From an uncultured Clostridia bacterium (lineage in GTDB: Bacteria > Bacillota_A > Clostridia > Oscillospirales > Oscillospiraceae): a stretch of DNA of 5,216 nt. Each line of letters opens with the position of its first letter. Position 1 is the stretch's first letter. Both the position numbers and the translations under genes were made by a program. Of this stretch, positions 1-5,216 are shown piece after piece. The notes beneath the pieces were generated by a model, which was not told where the DNA came from, searched no databases, and saw only the letters and a program-made list of their open reading frames with translations. Location: NCBI GenBank assembly GCA_949289625.1, contig CASEPH010000336.1, forward strand, positions 1 to 5,216. The letters are read 5' to 3'.

Positions 1-1
1 C

Positions 2-160
2 TGGGATACCCTGGACTATCCAGGCATGGAACTGGCGGGTACATATTTGCCCGACAGCGTCCTGCAAAGTGCCCTGGGCTCAGATGGTGTCTGGCTGTTC
101 CGGTGGAACAATGACGCGCAGCAATATACCTTTTTCGAGATTCGACCTGTCATATCATGA
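2..160 (+). CDS. C-terminal end of an unrecognised protein (5' end outside window)
   Basis: The frame starting at base 2 is open from the window edge to a TGA at 158-160 and gives 52 residues. They read like the end of a folded soluble protein: mixed hydrophobic and acidic residues, four tryptophans (WDTLDY at the edge, VWLFRWNN in the middle) and the ending FEIRPVIS. Third codon positions are GC-rich, as in the neighbouring lipoprotein gene. A perfect hairpin terminator begins 40 nt after the stop, which supports a real gene end on this strand. Frame 3 is also open here but runs straight through that terminator, so I treat it as a shadow. I do not recognise the family and no motif allows a functional call; the rest of the gene lies to the left. 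Confidence 0.6.
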   Translation, partial: WDTLDYPGMELAGTYLPDSVLQSALGSDGVWLFRWNNDAQQYTFFEIRPVIS

Positions 161-200
161 AACGACCTGCAGGGCAGAACAGAATCAAGTAATAAATATT

Positions 201-235
201 GCAAAAATTCCGGTCAAAAAGACCGGAATTTTTGC
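201..235. terminator. Perfect 15-bp hairpin, intrinsic terminator (possibly bidirectional)
   Basis: Bases 201-215 pair perfectly with 221-235 around an AAAAA loop (216-220). The GC core is CCGGTC/GACCGG, flanked by an A5 run on the left arm and a T5 run on the right arm, so it can act on either strand. It lies 40 nt after the stop of the upstream partial gene and about 70 nt before the promoter of the lipoprotein gene, and so insulates the two units. Confidence 0.88.
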
Positions 236-303
236 TACCAGATGTATTTTTACAACTATAGATATTACAATTTTATTAAGCATTTCTTGTGAATTATCCC
301 AAA

Positions 304-332
304 TAGACAAACGAATTGTGACCTCTTATAAT
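304..332 (+). promoter_or_regulatory. Sigma-A promoter of the solute-binding lipoprotein gene
   Basis: A -35 box TAGACA (304-309, one mismatch to TTGACA) is followed after exactly 17 nt by a perfect -10 box TATAAT (327-332). Transcription should start near 339, giving a leader of about 47 nt. The surrounding DNA is AT-rich. TTGTGA occurs twice as a direct repeat (287-292 and 316-321), the second copy inside the promoter spacer; a regulator site is possible but unproven. Confidence 0.8.
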
Positions 333-368
333 ATTGGATATAAAAGGCACACAAACTGCCTGCCGCAA

Positions 369-376
369 GAAAGGAG
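369..376 (+). promoter_or_regulatory. Ribosome binding site of the lipoprotein gene
   Basis: GAAAGGAG sits 9 nt before the ATG at 386. It fixes the start directly ahead of a typical lipoprotein signal peptide. Confidence 0.85.
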
Positions 377-385
377 AATTGAGAC

Positions 386-2191
386 ATGAAGAAACAAGGA
401 TTGGCCCTGCTGATGGTTTTGGCGCTGCTGTTGGGCCTGCTGGCGGGATGTGGCACCCCTGCATCTTCCGCAGAAACGGCCTCTACCCCGGCCGAATCCA
501 CCTCGGAGGCACCGGAAGAGACCCCCGAGGCCCCGGAGGAAACACCGGAGACCCCGGATGCTTCTGCGGTGGAACCCGACAGTGTGGTAGAGGAATCCAC
601 AGTGGAGGAACCGGTGGAGTACGCCTCCATGGCGGAAAAATATGCCGCCATGAGCAAGGAGACCAATGAATCCTACAAGGCTTTGCAGGAGGGCGTGGGG
701 ACGGAGATCTCCTATCCTCTGGCTGAGGGCGACACCCTGACTATGTGGCGTGTTTTCAGTGCCTTTATCTGGAGCGGCCTCATGGAATCCTATGCCGATA
801 TGCCCACGCTGCCCCTGATTGAAGAGGCCACCGGCGTCCATATGGAATTCATCGAGTGCTCCGATTCCGCTGCGTATGAGCAGTTCAACCTGACCATTGC
901 CTCTGGTGACTTCCCGGATCTCATGGCCATGGATTATTTCCCCGGCGGTGTGGAAGCTGCCTATGAGGACGAGGTCATTGTGGACCTGACCGACCTGGTG
1001 GATGAGCATATGCCCAACTATATGGCCCTGGTGGACACCATGGACGACTATACCCTCAAGAGCATCTACACTGACGACGGCCGGATTTTGCGGATCTGGA
1101 CCCTGGCCTCCAATGTGGTGTCGGAGCAGGGCCTCAGCTATCGTTCCGACTGGGCCGAGGAGTTCGGCATGTCTGCTCCTGTCACGGTGGATGATATGTT
1201 TGAGTACCTCTCAGCGGTCAAAGACAAATACAACTGCACCTATCCCATTTTCATCGACAACTCCGGCGTGCTGGAGGGGTTTACCGGGGCTTTCGGTACC
1301 CCCGGCGTCAACCTGGGCTGGACCGACTTGGGCATGATGATGGACGGTGATACTGTAGTATCCACCTTGACCGACGAGCACTTTAAAAACTATATTATCG
1401 GCTTTAACAAGTTCTACAAAGCTGGACTCATCAAAGATGATTTCTATTCGGAATCCTACGGTCCGGACTACATCAACAGCTATGTCTCCAACGATCAGTG
1501 TGCCGTCACCTCCATCCGGGGCGATAAATTCCCCACCATGAAAGAAGCAGCAATTTCACCGACTTTCCGCTTTGAGGCCATGGCACCAATGGTGGAGAAC
1601 GAGGGTGACACCTATAAGTTCCGCATGAAGACCAGCTATACCGGTATGGGCAATATGTCTATCACCACCGGCTGCGACGATCCGGAAATGGCGCTGGAAT
1701 TTATGAACTGGTTCTATACCTGGGACGGCTATATGATCACCAACTACGGCGAAGAGGGCGTCTGCTTTGAGTATGACGAGAACGGCGACCCGGTCTATAC
1801 CGATTTCATCGTCAATAACCCCGACGGCTACAACGCCATGAACCTGCGGAATATGTATACAAATCCCGTATTCAACAACTACACCAACGCCACAGCTATT
1901 TTCTACACCTACGACGAGGTGGAGCTCTCTGCCTTTGACGTGTGGAACAACAATGGCACCGACGAGTGCTCGATGCCCACCCTGTCGCTGACCACTGACG
2001 AAAACACGGAATACGCCAACATCGCTACCACAGTTTATACCTACGCCACAGAGCAGATCCTCAAATGGATGATCGGCGAGGAGGAATTGACGGACGAGAG
2101 CTGGAACAACTATGTGGATCAGTGCAACGCGATGGATCTGCCCCGGTGCGTGGAGATCTACCAGACGGTTTATGACCGGATGTATCTGTAA
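386..2191 (+). CDS. Extracellular solute-binding lipoprotein of an ABC importer (LipO/UgpB-like), orphan
   Basis: This 601-residue protein should be anchored on the outer face of the membrane and bind a solute, probably a sugar or glycan, for an ABC importer. Residues 1-22 are a lipoprotein signal: MKKQ, a leucine-rich core, then LLAGC with Cys22 as the lipidated residue. Residues 23-79 are a disordered acidic spacer rich in Ala, Pro, Glu, Thr and Ser. From about residue 115 to the end it looks like a family 1 two-lobed binding protein: LPLIEEATGVHMEF and LTIASGDFPDLMAMD in the first lobe, LTDLVDEHMPNY, and a C-terminal IYQTVYDRMYL typical of LipO-type proteins. Length is near the usual 500-600 residues, the extra being the spacer. 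The mature protein is strongly acidic and rich in Tyr, Trp and Phe. It has its own promoter and terminator and no permease or ATPase gene beside it, so its transporter must be encoded elsewhere. The ligand cannot be read from the sequence. Confidence 0.9.
   Translation: MKKQGLALLMVLALLLGLLAGCGTPASSAETASTPAESTSEAPEETPEAPEETPETPDASAVEPDSVVEESTVEEPVEYASMAEKYAAMSKETNESYKALQEGVGTEISYPLAEGDTLTMWRVFSAFIWSGLMESYADMPTLPLIEEATGVHMEFIECSDSAAYEQFNLTIASGDFPDLMAMDYFPGGVEAAYEDEVIVDLTDLVDEHMPNYMALVDTMDDYTLKSIYTDDGRILRIWTLASNVVSEQGLSYRSDWAEEFGMSAPVTVDDMFEYLSAVKDKYNCTYPIFIDNSGVLEGFTGAFGTPGVNLGWTDLGMMMDGDTVVSTLTDEHFKNYIIGFNKFYKAGLIKDDFYSESYGPDYINSYVSNDQCAVTSIRGDKFPTMKEAAISPTFRFEAMAPMVENEGDTYKFRMKTSYTGMGNMSITTGCDDPEMALEFMNWFYTWDGYMITNYGEEGVCFEYDENGDPVYTDFIVNNPDGYNAMNLRNMYTNPVFNNYTNATAIFYTYDEVELSAFDVWNNNGTDECSMPTLSLTTDENTEYANIATTVYTYATEQILKWMIGEEELTDESWNNYVDQCNAMDLPRCVEIYQTVYDRMYL
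506..559 (+). repeat. Short acidic EAPEETP-type repeat in the lipoprotein spacer
   Basis: Residues 41-58 are built from near-identical 7-residue units: EAPEETP twice in tandem, then ETPD. At the DNA level the units are degenerate (gaggcaccggaagagaccc against gaggccccggaggaaacac), so the protein pattern appears to be maintained rather than freshly duplicated. It probably acts as an extended stalk through the cell wall between the lipid anchor and the binding domain. Confidence 0.7.
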
Positions 2192-2201
2192 AGCATAAGG
2201 A

Positions 2202-2242
2202 AATCCGGCAGGAACCTTCTATGGTTCCTGCCGGATTCTTTT
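2202..2242 (+). terminator. Intrinsic terminator after the lipoprotein gene
   Basis: Bases 2202-2216 pair perfectly with 2223-2237 (15 bp, GC-rich core) around a 6-nt TTCTAT loop, followed by CTTTT. It begins 10 nt after the TAA stop. It may also catch transcripts of the convergent acyltransferase gene, although the T-run on that strand is short. Confidence 0.9.
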
Positions 2243-2250
2243 GCTGATGC

Positions 2251-2274
2251 GCGGAGCGTCAAAAACGCTTCCGC
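2251..2274 (-). other. GC-rich hairpin just after the acyltransferase stop
   Basis: GCGGAGCGT (2251-2259) pairs with ACGCTTCCGC (2265-2274), with one bulged T at 2269 and a 5-nt loop. It starts 5 nt after the minus-strand stop codon. No T-run follows on either strand, so it is not a standard terminator by itself; it may help the adjacent terminator or protect the 3' end of the mRNA. Confidence 0.45.
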
Positions 2275-2279
2275 AATGG

Positions 2280-3326
2280 TTACGTTTGGCGTGCCAATTT
2301 GTCAAATTGCGTCTGTAGTCCGCTGATAATCGGCTGGGTTACTAGATGGATTAGCGCTGCCAATCCCAGTGCGCTGCACAGACTGAGCACGGCCATAAGC
2401 GGAAAAGGAAGCTTTAAATAGGAATAGAAAATGGAATCCGTCAAATAAGAACACAAATAAGCCTCAAAACTCACCGCCGACACTTTCCGAATAGGAATAT
2501 GCAGCCGGCTACATCCATTTTGCTGAAATAACAGCAGAAAGATTCCAGTGGCGCAGAGCGCGGTTGGTAAACAGCCAAAGGTATTCAGAGTATAGCCACC
2601 TGCGTATGCGCCACTGCGAACGGACCGAAATATGCACAGTCCCAACGGCGTCAGCCAGCCCACGGCAAATAGAATCAGCCCTAGCTTTTTTGTCAAACGG
2701 CCCTCGTGCTCATGAATCCAGCGTCCCAGCAGATAATAGGTAATTGGATAGCAGAGGTTGAAATAGTCCGGCAGGATGTCGGCCCGTACCTGATTAGTCC
2801 CAAAGGCGCTGAAGGTATCGGGCAATAGCGTCAACAGCGCAAGACTTCCCAGCAAAACGCTTTTCCATCTCTGGTCTACAATTGCATCATAGGCCAAATT
2901 GAGAAATGGGATCAGCAAAAATAGTCCAAGATACATTTCCACATACCAGCCATATCCGTTGGCGCGGTAGCTCAGGATTTGATAGATTGCTGTGGTTATT
3001 TTCAGACCAGGGTCATGTTGCCGCAGCCAGGCATCCAATACACATAAAATTGAAATCACAACGTAGGGGACAAGCACACGAAGAAGTCCGCGATAATACG
3101 ATACACGCAGCTGTTTTTTACCACTAAGATAGCCGCTGAGAAGCAGAAAAAGCGGCACGCAACTGTGTGAGAGATAAAACAGCGCCATTGTCAAAATCCA
3201 TGAAAACGTTGGAGCAGAATATGTATAGCTTCCTGTTAAGACGATGCTGTGTGTAATTACGACCAAAACCAACGCCAAGACCCGAAGAACATCGAGTCCC
3301 AAACGAAATGTTTTCAACCGATCCAT
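2280..3326 (-). CDS. Integral membrane acyltransferase, family 3 (Acyl_transf_3)
   Basis: This 348-residue polytopic membrane protein probably moves an acyl group, usually acetyl, onto a surface polysaccharide, cell-wall sugar or lipid. Features of the family (pfam01757, the OafA/OatA membrane domain) are visible. Helix 1 reads LDVLRVLALVLVVITHS, with Arg15 and the likely catalytic His26. A second segment reads CVPLFLLLSGYL (residues 56-67), then GYGWYVEMYLGLFLLIP (124-140). Around nine to ten hydrophobic helices follow to near the C-terminus, and no extra soluble SGNH domain is attached. The frame is open up to an ATG at 3455, but that start lies upstream of a perfect promoter and its first 43 residues are not membrane-like, so I reject it. 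ATG 3326 has GAGGAG directly against it and AGGGGG 10 nt upstream. TTG 3317 has GAGGAG at an ideal 9 nt and is a serious alternative, giving 345 residues. The gene is a single unit, divergent from the keto acid cleavage gene and convergent with the lipoprotein gene. The acceptor is unknown. Confidence 0.88.
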   Translation of the reverse strand: MDRLKTFRLGLDVLRVLALVLVVITHSIVLTGSYTYSAPTFSWILTMALFYLSHSCVPLFLLLSGYLSGKKQLRVSYYRGLLRVLVPYVVISILCVLDAWLRQHDPGLKITTAIYQILSYRANGYGWYVEMYLGLFLLIPFLNLAYDAIVDQRWKSVLLGSLALLTLLPDTFSAFGTNQVRADILPDYFNLCYPITYYLLGRWIHEHEGRLTKKLGLILFAVGWLTPLGLCIFRSVRSGAYAGGYTLNTFGCLPTALCATGIFLLLFQQNGCSRLHIPIRKVSAVSFEAYLCSYLTDSIFYSYLKLPFPLMAVLSLCSALGLAALIHLVTQPIISGLQTQFDKLARQT

Positions 3327-3357
3327 CTCCTCTTTGCCCCCTGCGCTTTCTAACTTT

Positions 3358-3386
3358 ATTATAGAGACTTCGTTTGGAGATGTCAA
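3358..3386 (-). promoter_or_regulatory. Perfect-consensus sigma-A promoter of the acyltransferase gene
   Basis: On the minus strand TTGACA (3386-3381) and TATAAT (3363-3358) are separated by exactly 17 nt, a full match to the housekeeping consensus. Transcription should start near 3351, giving a leader of about 25 nt to the ATG at 3326. This places the true start downstream of the longest open frame. Confidence 0.87.
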
Positions 3387-3404
3387 TCTGGCGGGGGGCG
3401 ATGT

Positions 3405-3419
3405 CCCAAAAGGTTTGGG
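3405..3419. promoter_or_regulatory. Inverted repeat between divergent promoters, candidate operator
   Basis: CCCAAA (3405-3410) and TTTGGG (3414-3419) form a perfect 6-bp inverted repeat with a 3-nt spacer. It lies 18 nt upstream of the acyltransferase -35 box and about 35 nt upstream of the -35 box of the divergent gene. A symmetrical site in this position could bind a dimeric regulator acting on one or both genes. Short repeats also arise by chance, and no regulator gene is in the window. Confidence 0.3.
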
Positions 3420-3454
3420 GCAAATTCCTGTATGCACAGTTTTTTTAAAAAGCA

Positions 3455-3482
3455 TTGCATTTTGTTATTTTTGTGCTACAAT
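3455..3482 (+). promoter_or_regulatory. Extended -10 promoter of the beta-keto acid cleavage gene
   Basis: A -10 box TACAAT (3477-3482), preceded by TGC (an extended -10 element), has TTGCAT (3455-3460) 16 nt upstream as the -35 box. The spacer is T-rich. Transcription should start near 3489, giving a leader of about 50 nt before the ATG at 3539. Confidence 0.78.
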
Positions 3483-3496
3483 AGAACCAGAAACAG

Positions 3497-3514
3497 AGCG
3501 TCCGTTTGGACGCT
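3497..3514 (+). other. Hairpin in the 5' leader of the cleavage enzyme mRNA
   Basis: AGCGTCC (3497-3503) pairs perfectly with GGACGCT (3508-3514) around a GTTT loop. It begins about 8 nt after the predicted transcription start and ends 9 nt before the AAAGGA ribosome binding site, leaving that site free. A stem near the 5' end fits mRNA stabilisation; a regulatory role is possible. No riboswitch core is recognisable in so short a leader. Confidence 0.55.
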
Positions 3515-3523
3515 TAACTTAAG

Positions 3524-3529
3524 AAAGGA
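3524..3529 (+). promoter_or_regulatory. Ribosome binding site of the cleavage enzyme gene
   Basis: AAAGGA sits 9 nt before the ATG at 3539, within AAGAAAGGAC. It supports this start, after which the conserved N-terminal strand of the family begins at once. Confidence 0.8.
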
Positions 3530-3538
3530 CTGATTCCC

Positions 3539-4552
3539 ATGGCAAAGACAATTATCACCGCCGCTCTGACCGGTGCTGTCACCCCTGCCGGTTACGACAT
3601 CCCTGAGACTCCCGCTCAGATTGCCGAGTGCGCTTACGAGTGCTGGAAGGCTGGTGCTTCCGTTGTGCATCTGCATATGCGTGACGACAACGGCGCTGGC
3701 ATCATGGATCCCGTAAAGTTCTACGAGACCATTAAGGCCATTCGTGCACACAAGGACTGCGACGTCATCGTAAACTGCACCTCTTCCGGTGACAACCGTG
3801 TTTCCGATGACTCTCCTTATGGCAACGCTATGCGTATGCTGCACCATAAGAATGTCCCCGGCATTGAGATGGGCACCTTCGATGCTTCTTCCTTCAACTG
3901 GGGCATCCCCGGCGGTGTGTTCCACAACAGCCCCACCATGCTCTCCACTCTGGGCACTCTGTACCTGGAGAAGGACATCAAGCCCGAGTTCGAGATCTTT
4001 GATTTCGGTGCTCTTCGTGCTGTTGGCATCTACTGGAAGAAGGGCTTTGTCAAGGCTCCTCTGCATTTCCAGTTCTGCCTGGGTGTCGTGGGCGGCATGG
4101 ATGCTACGCCTCATGATCTCCAGGTCCTCCTGGACGAGATGCACAAGCTCCAGGCTGAGGGCAAGCTCCCCGCAGAGTGCACCTGGTCTGGCTTCGGCAT
4201 CGGCAAGGGCCACCTGCCTGTCATGTTCTCCTGCATCGCCAATGGCGGCCATGTCCGCGTAGGCATGGAGGACAACGTGGTCTACGGCAAGGACAAGGAT
4301 GGCAAGAAGATCATGGCCACTAACCTGATGCTGGTACAGCGTGCTGCTCGTGCCGTTGAGGCTTTTGGCAATGAGGTTGCTACCCCCGCTGAGGCTCGTG
4401 AGATGCTGGGCCTGAAGCCCCTGGATCACGAGGCTGTCTGCGCTGCTCTGGACGCTGTCAAGATCGAAGATCTGGAAGCTGCCAAGCAGGCTGTTGCAGA
4501 CGAGTTCGGCGGCCCCTACTTCGCAGCTGCCGGCATGGGTTCCAAGAAGTAA
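3539..4552 (+). CDS. Beta-keto acid cleavage enzyme (BKACE/DUF849 family), zinc-dependent, substrate unknown
   Basis: This 337-residue cytoplasmic TIM-barrel enzyme should convert a beta-keto acid plus acetyl-CoA into acetoacetate and a new acyl-CoA. The best-known member is Kce, the 3-keto-5-aminohexanoate cleavage enzyme of lysine fermentation. Visible family features are ITAALTGAVTP (residues 5-16), VHLHMRD with metal ligands His44 and His46 (43-49), NCTSSGD (79-85), IEMGTF (109-114), PLHFQFCLGVVGGM (174-187), and GGHVRVGMEDN (236-246) with Arg240, third metal ligand Glu244 and Asp245. The barrel appears to end with ATPAEAREMLGL (281-292); about 45 further residues follow, rich in Ala, Asp and Glu. 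The position of the substrate-contacting Glu14 of Kce is Val14 here, so I give no kce symbol. Codon use is strongly biased: 8 of 9 arginines are CGT and one is CGC, against mainly CGG in the lipoprotein gene, which suggests high expression. It is a single-gene unit with its own promoter and terminator, and no lysine-fermentation genes are next to it. Confidence 0.92.
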   Translation: MAKTIITAALTGAVTPAGYDIPETPAQIAECAYECWKAGASVVHLHMRDDNGAGIMDPVKFYETIKAIRAHKDCDVIVNCTSSGDNRVSDDSPYGNAMRMLHHKNVPGIEMGTFDASSFNWGIPGGVFHNSPTMLSTLGTLYLEKDIKPEFEIFDFGALRAVGIYWKKGFVKAPLHFQFCLGVVGGMDATPHDLQVLLDEMHKLQAEGKLPAECTWSGFGIGKGHLPVMFSCIANGGHVRVGMEDNVVYGKDKDGKKIMATNLMLVQRAARAVEAFGNEVATPAEAREMLGLKPLDHEAVCAALDAVKIEDLEAAKQAVADEFGGPYFAAAGMGSKK

Positions 4553-4571
4553 TTTCCTTTGGACATATTTT

Positions 4572-4606
4572 AATCCCGCGACGGAAATTCCGTCGCGGGA
4601 TTTTTT
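4572..4606 (+). terminator. Strong intrinsic terminator after the cleavage enzyme gene
   Basis: Bases 4572-4584 pair perfectly with 4590-4602 (13 bp with a CCCGCGACGG core) around an AAATT loop, followed by a T-run ending at 4606. It starts 19 nt after the TAA stop. The left flank reads TTTTAAT, so on the minus strand it may also stop the convergent kinase gene, whose stop codon is about 27 nt away. Confidence 0.92.
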
Positions 4607-4628
4607 ACGCTTTTTGATTATTCATTGT

Positions 4629-5216
4629 CTAAAATGGTATTCCATACCACTTTGGTACCACCGTTTTCATGCCATCATACCACACCAGCACATCGTTGGC
4701 CTGACCCATCATGGCTTGTATCTCCGATTCCCCAAATGGGATTGCCCAATAAATAGAGCCAAGGGTATTACTGGCAATGTAGAAGGCCAGTAGCCGGAAA
4801 AAATCCATGGGAGGGGTTCCTCCAAAGTAGCCGTCCAATTGTCCGGAGGCGAAGGCCGGACTGGCCTGGGCACACCATACGATCCGATTAAACTCCTCCC
4901 AGGGATCGCCATAGTCATAACGATCAAAATCAATGATTTGAAGCTTTCCGTGTTCCAGCATCATATTGCCCACATGGTAATCCCCATGCTGAAAGCACTG
5001 GGGCCGATTCTTAAGTAGCTGCCAGTTGTTCTCCAAATAGTCCACCAGTTTGGTATCTCCGGGAAACTTCAAGGGACACTCCAGGTATTTTTCTGTCTTT
5101 CCCCGGGCCTTCCTGGAAAAGCGGACATCCCAGGCCTCCTGTTCTGGCGGTGCAGGGATCGTGTGGATTTTCCGAAGGATCTCCCCCGACTGCCATCCCA
5201 GGGCGTACTGCTCCTG
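4629..5216 (-). CDS. Aminoglycoside phosphotransferase (APH)-fold kinase, 5' end outside window
   Basis: The frame is open from the right edge to a TAG at 4631-4629 and gives the last 195 residues of a small-molecule kinase. Within this fragment HGDYHVGN (residues 77-84) is the catalytic loop of the APH/choline kinase fold: Asp79 is the likely catalytic base and Asn84 a magnesium ligand. IIDFD (94-98) is the second magnesium-binding motif, followed by DPWEEFNRIVW. The upstream part (WQSGEILRKIHTIPAPPEQE) matches the helical region before the loop. The missing N-terminal lobe would hold the nucleotide-binding lysine. A TTG at 5072 could be mistaken for a start, but homologous sequence clearly continues upstream. 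The family includes antibiotic kinases and many enzymes for sugars, amino sugars or choline; the substrate cannot be inferred and resistance should not be assumed. It converges with the cleavage enzyme gene. Confidence 0.85.
   Translation of the reverse strand, partial: QEQYALGWQSGEILRKIHTIPAPPEQEAWDVRFSRKARGKTEKYLECPLKFPGDTKLVDYLENNWQLLKNRPQCFQHGDYHVGNMMLEHGKLQIIDFDRYDYGDPWEEFNRIVWCAQASPAFASGQLDGYFGGTPPMDFFRLLAFYIASNTLGSIYWAIPFGESEIQAMMGQANDVLVWYDGMKTVVPKWYGIPF

Noticed and set aside
69..389. Plus-strand open frame of 106 codons spanning the first intergenic region
   Set aside because: It runs through the perfect terminator at 201-235 and the promoter at 304-332, has no ribosome binding site, and overlaps the better frame at 2-160.
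506..559. Possible CRISPR-like or tandem DNA repeat
   Set aside because: The units are contiguous, have no spacers, differ at the DNA level and lie in frame in a lipoprotein stalk.
265..666. Minus-strand open frame rich in Ser, Gly and Val
   Set aside because: It is an antisense reading of the degenerate acidic repeat; its apparent repeats are copies of that pattern.
326..1009. Minus-strand open frame of 227 codons opposite the lipoprotein N-terminus
   Set aside because: Its low-complexity Gly/Arg/His composition is the mirror of the repetitive Pro/Glu/Thr spacer and signal region, and it crosses the mapped promoter.
3489..3538. Possible riboswitch in the leader of the cleavage enzyme gene
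   Set aside because: Only about 50 nt with one simple stem; there is no room for an aptamer plus expression platform and no recognised conserved core.
3789..4262. Plus-strand open frame of 157 codons inside the cleavage enzyme gene
   Set aside because: It is out of frame with a well-supported enzyme; its Ser/Ala/Trp/Cys-rich translation is typical of a shifted reading.
3476..4429. Long minus-strand open frame (317 codons) opposite the cleavage enzyme gene
   Set aside because: It is antisense to a clear family member with strong codon bias. Such biased genes leave the opposite strand open, and the translation shows no family motif.

Overview
The window reads like a chromosomal stretch of an anaerobic gut Firmicute (Clostridia, probably Oscillospiraceae or a relative). 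This placement is inferred from several features: strong AGGAG-type ribosome binding sites about 9 nt from the ATG, consensus sigma-A promoters, a Gram-positive-style lipoprotein with an acidic Pro/Glu/Thr spacer, a clostridial-type DUF849/BKACE enzyme, and moderately GC-rich coding sequence with AT-rich intergenic gaps. No tRNA, rRNA, CRISPR array, insertion sequence or phage gene is visible.

Layout, left to right: (1) the last 52 codons of an unrecognised plus-strand gene (2-160), closed by a perfect 15-bp hairpin terminator (201-235). (2) A plus-strand gene for a 601-residue lipoprotein, an extracellular solute-binding protein of the LipO/UgpB type (386-2191). It has its own promoter (304-332) and a strong terminator (2202-2242), and no permease or ATPase gene lies beside it. 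(3) A convergent minus-strand gene for a membrane acyltransferase of family 3 (2280-3326), transcribed from a perfect-consensus TTGACA-N17-TATAAT promoter (3358-3386). (4) A divergent plus-strand gene for a zinc-dependent beta-keto acid cleavage enzyme of the DUF849/BKACE family (3539-4552). It has its own promoter, a leader hairpin, strongly biased codons and a terminator (4572-4606). (5) A convergent minus-strand partial gene for an aminoglycoside-phosphotransferase-fold kinase (4629-5216), which runs off the right edge.

Every complete gene appears to be its own transcription unit, with its own promoter and terminator, so the window is a row of single-gene units rather than an operon. Nothing in the sequence ties the products into one pathway. 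The most informative points are in the BKACE enzyme. It keeps the metal-binding and catalytic residues but has valine where the lysine-fermentation enzyme has a substrate-contacting glutamate. It also carries a C-terminal extension of about 45 residues and has none of the lysine-fermentation genes beside it. Its substrate is therefore probably not 3-keto-5-aminohexanoate. I do not see a convincing new multi-gene system here.
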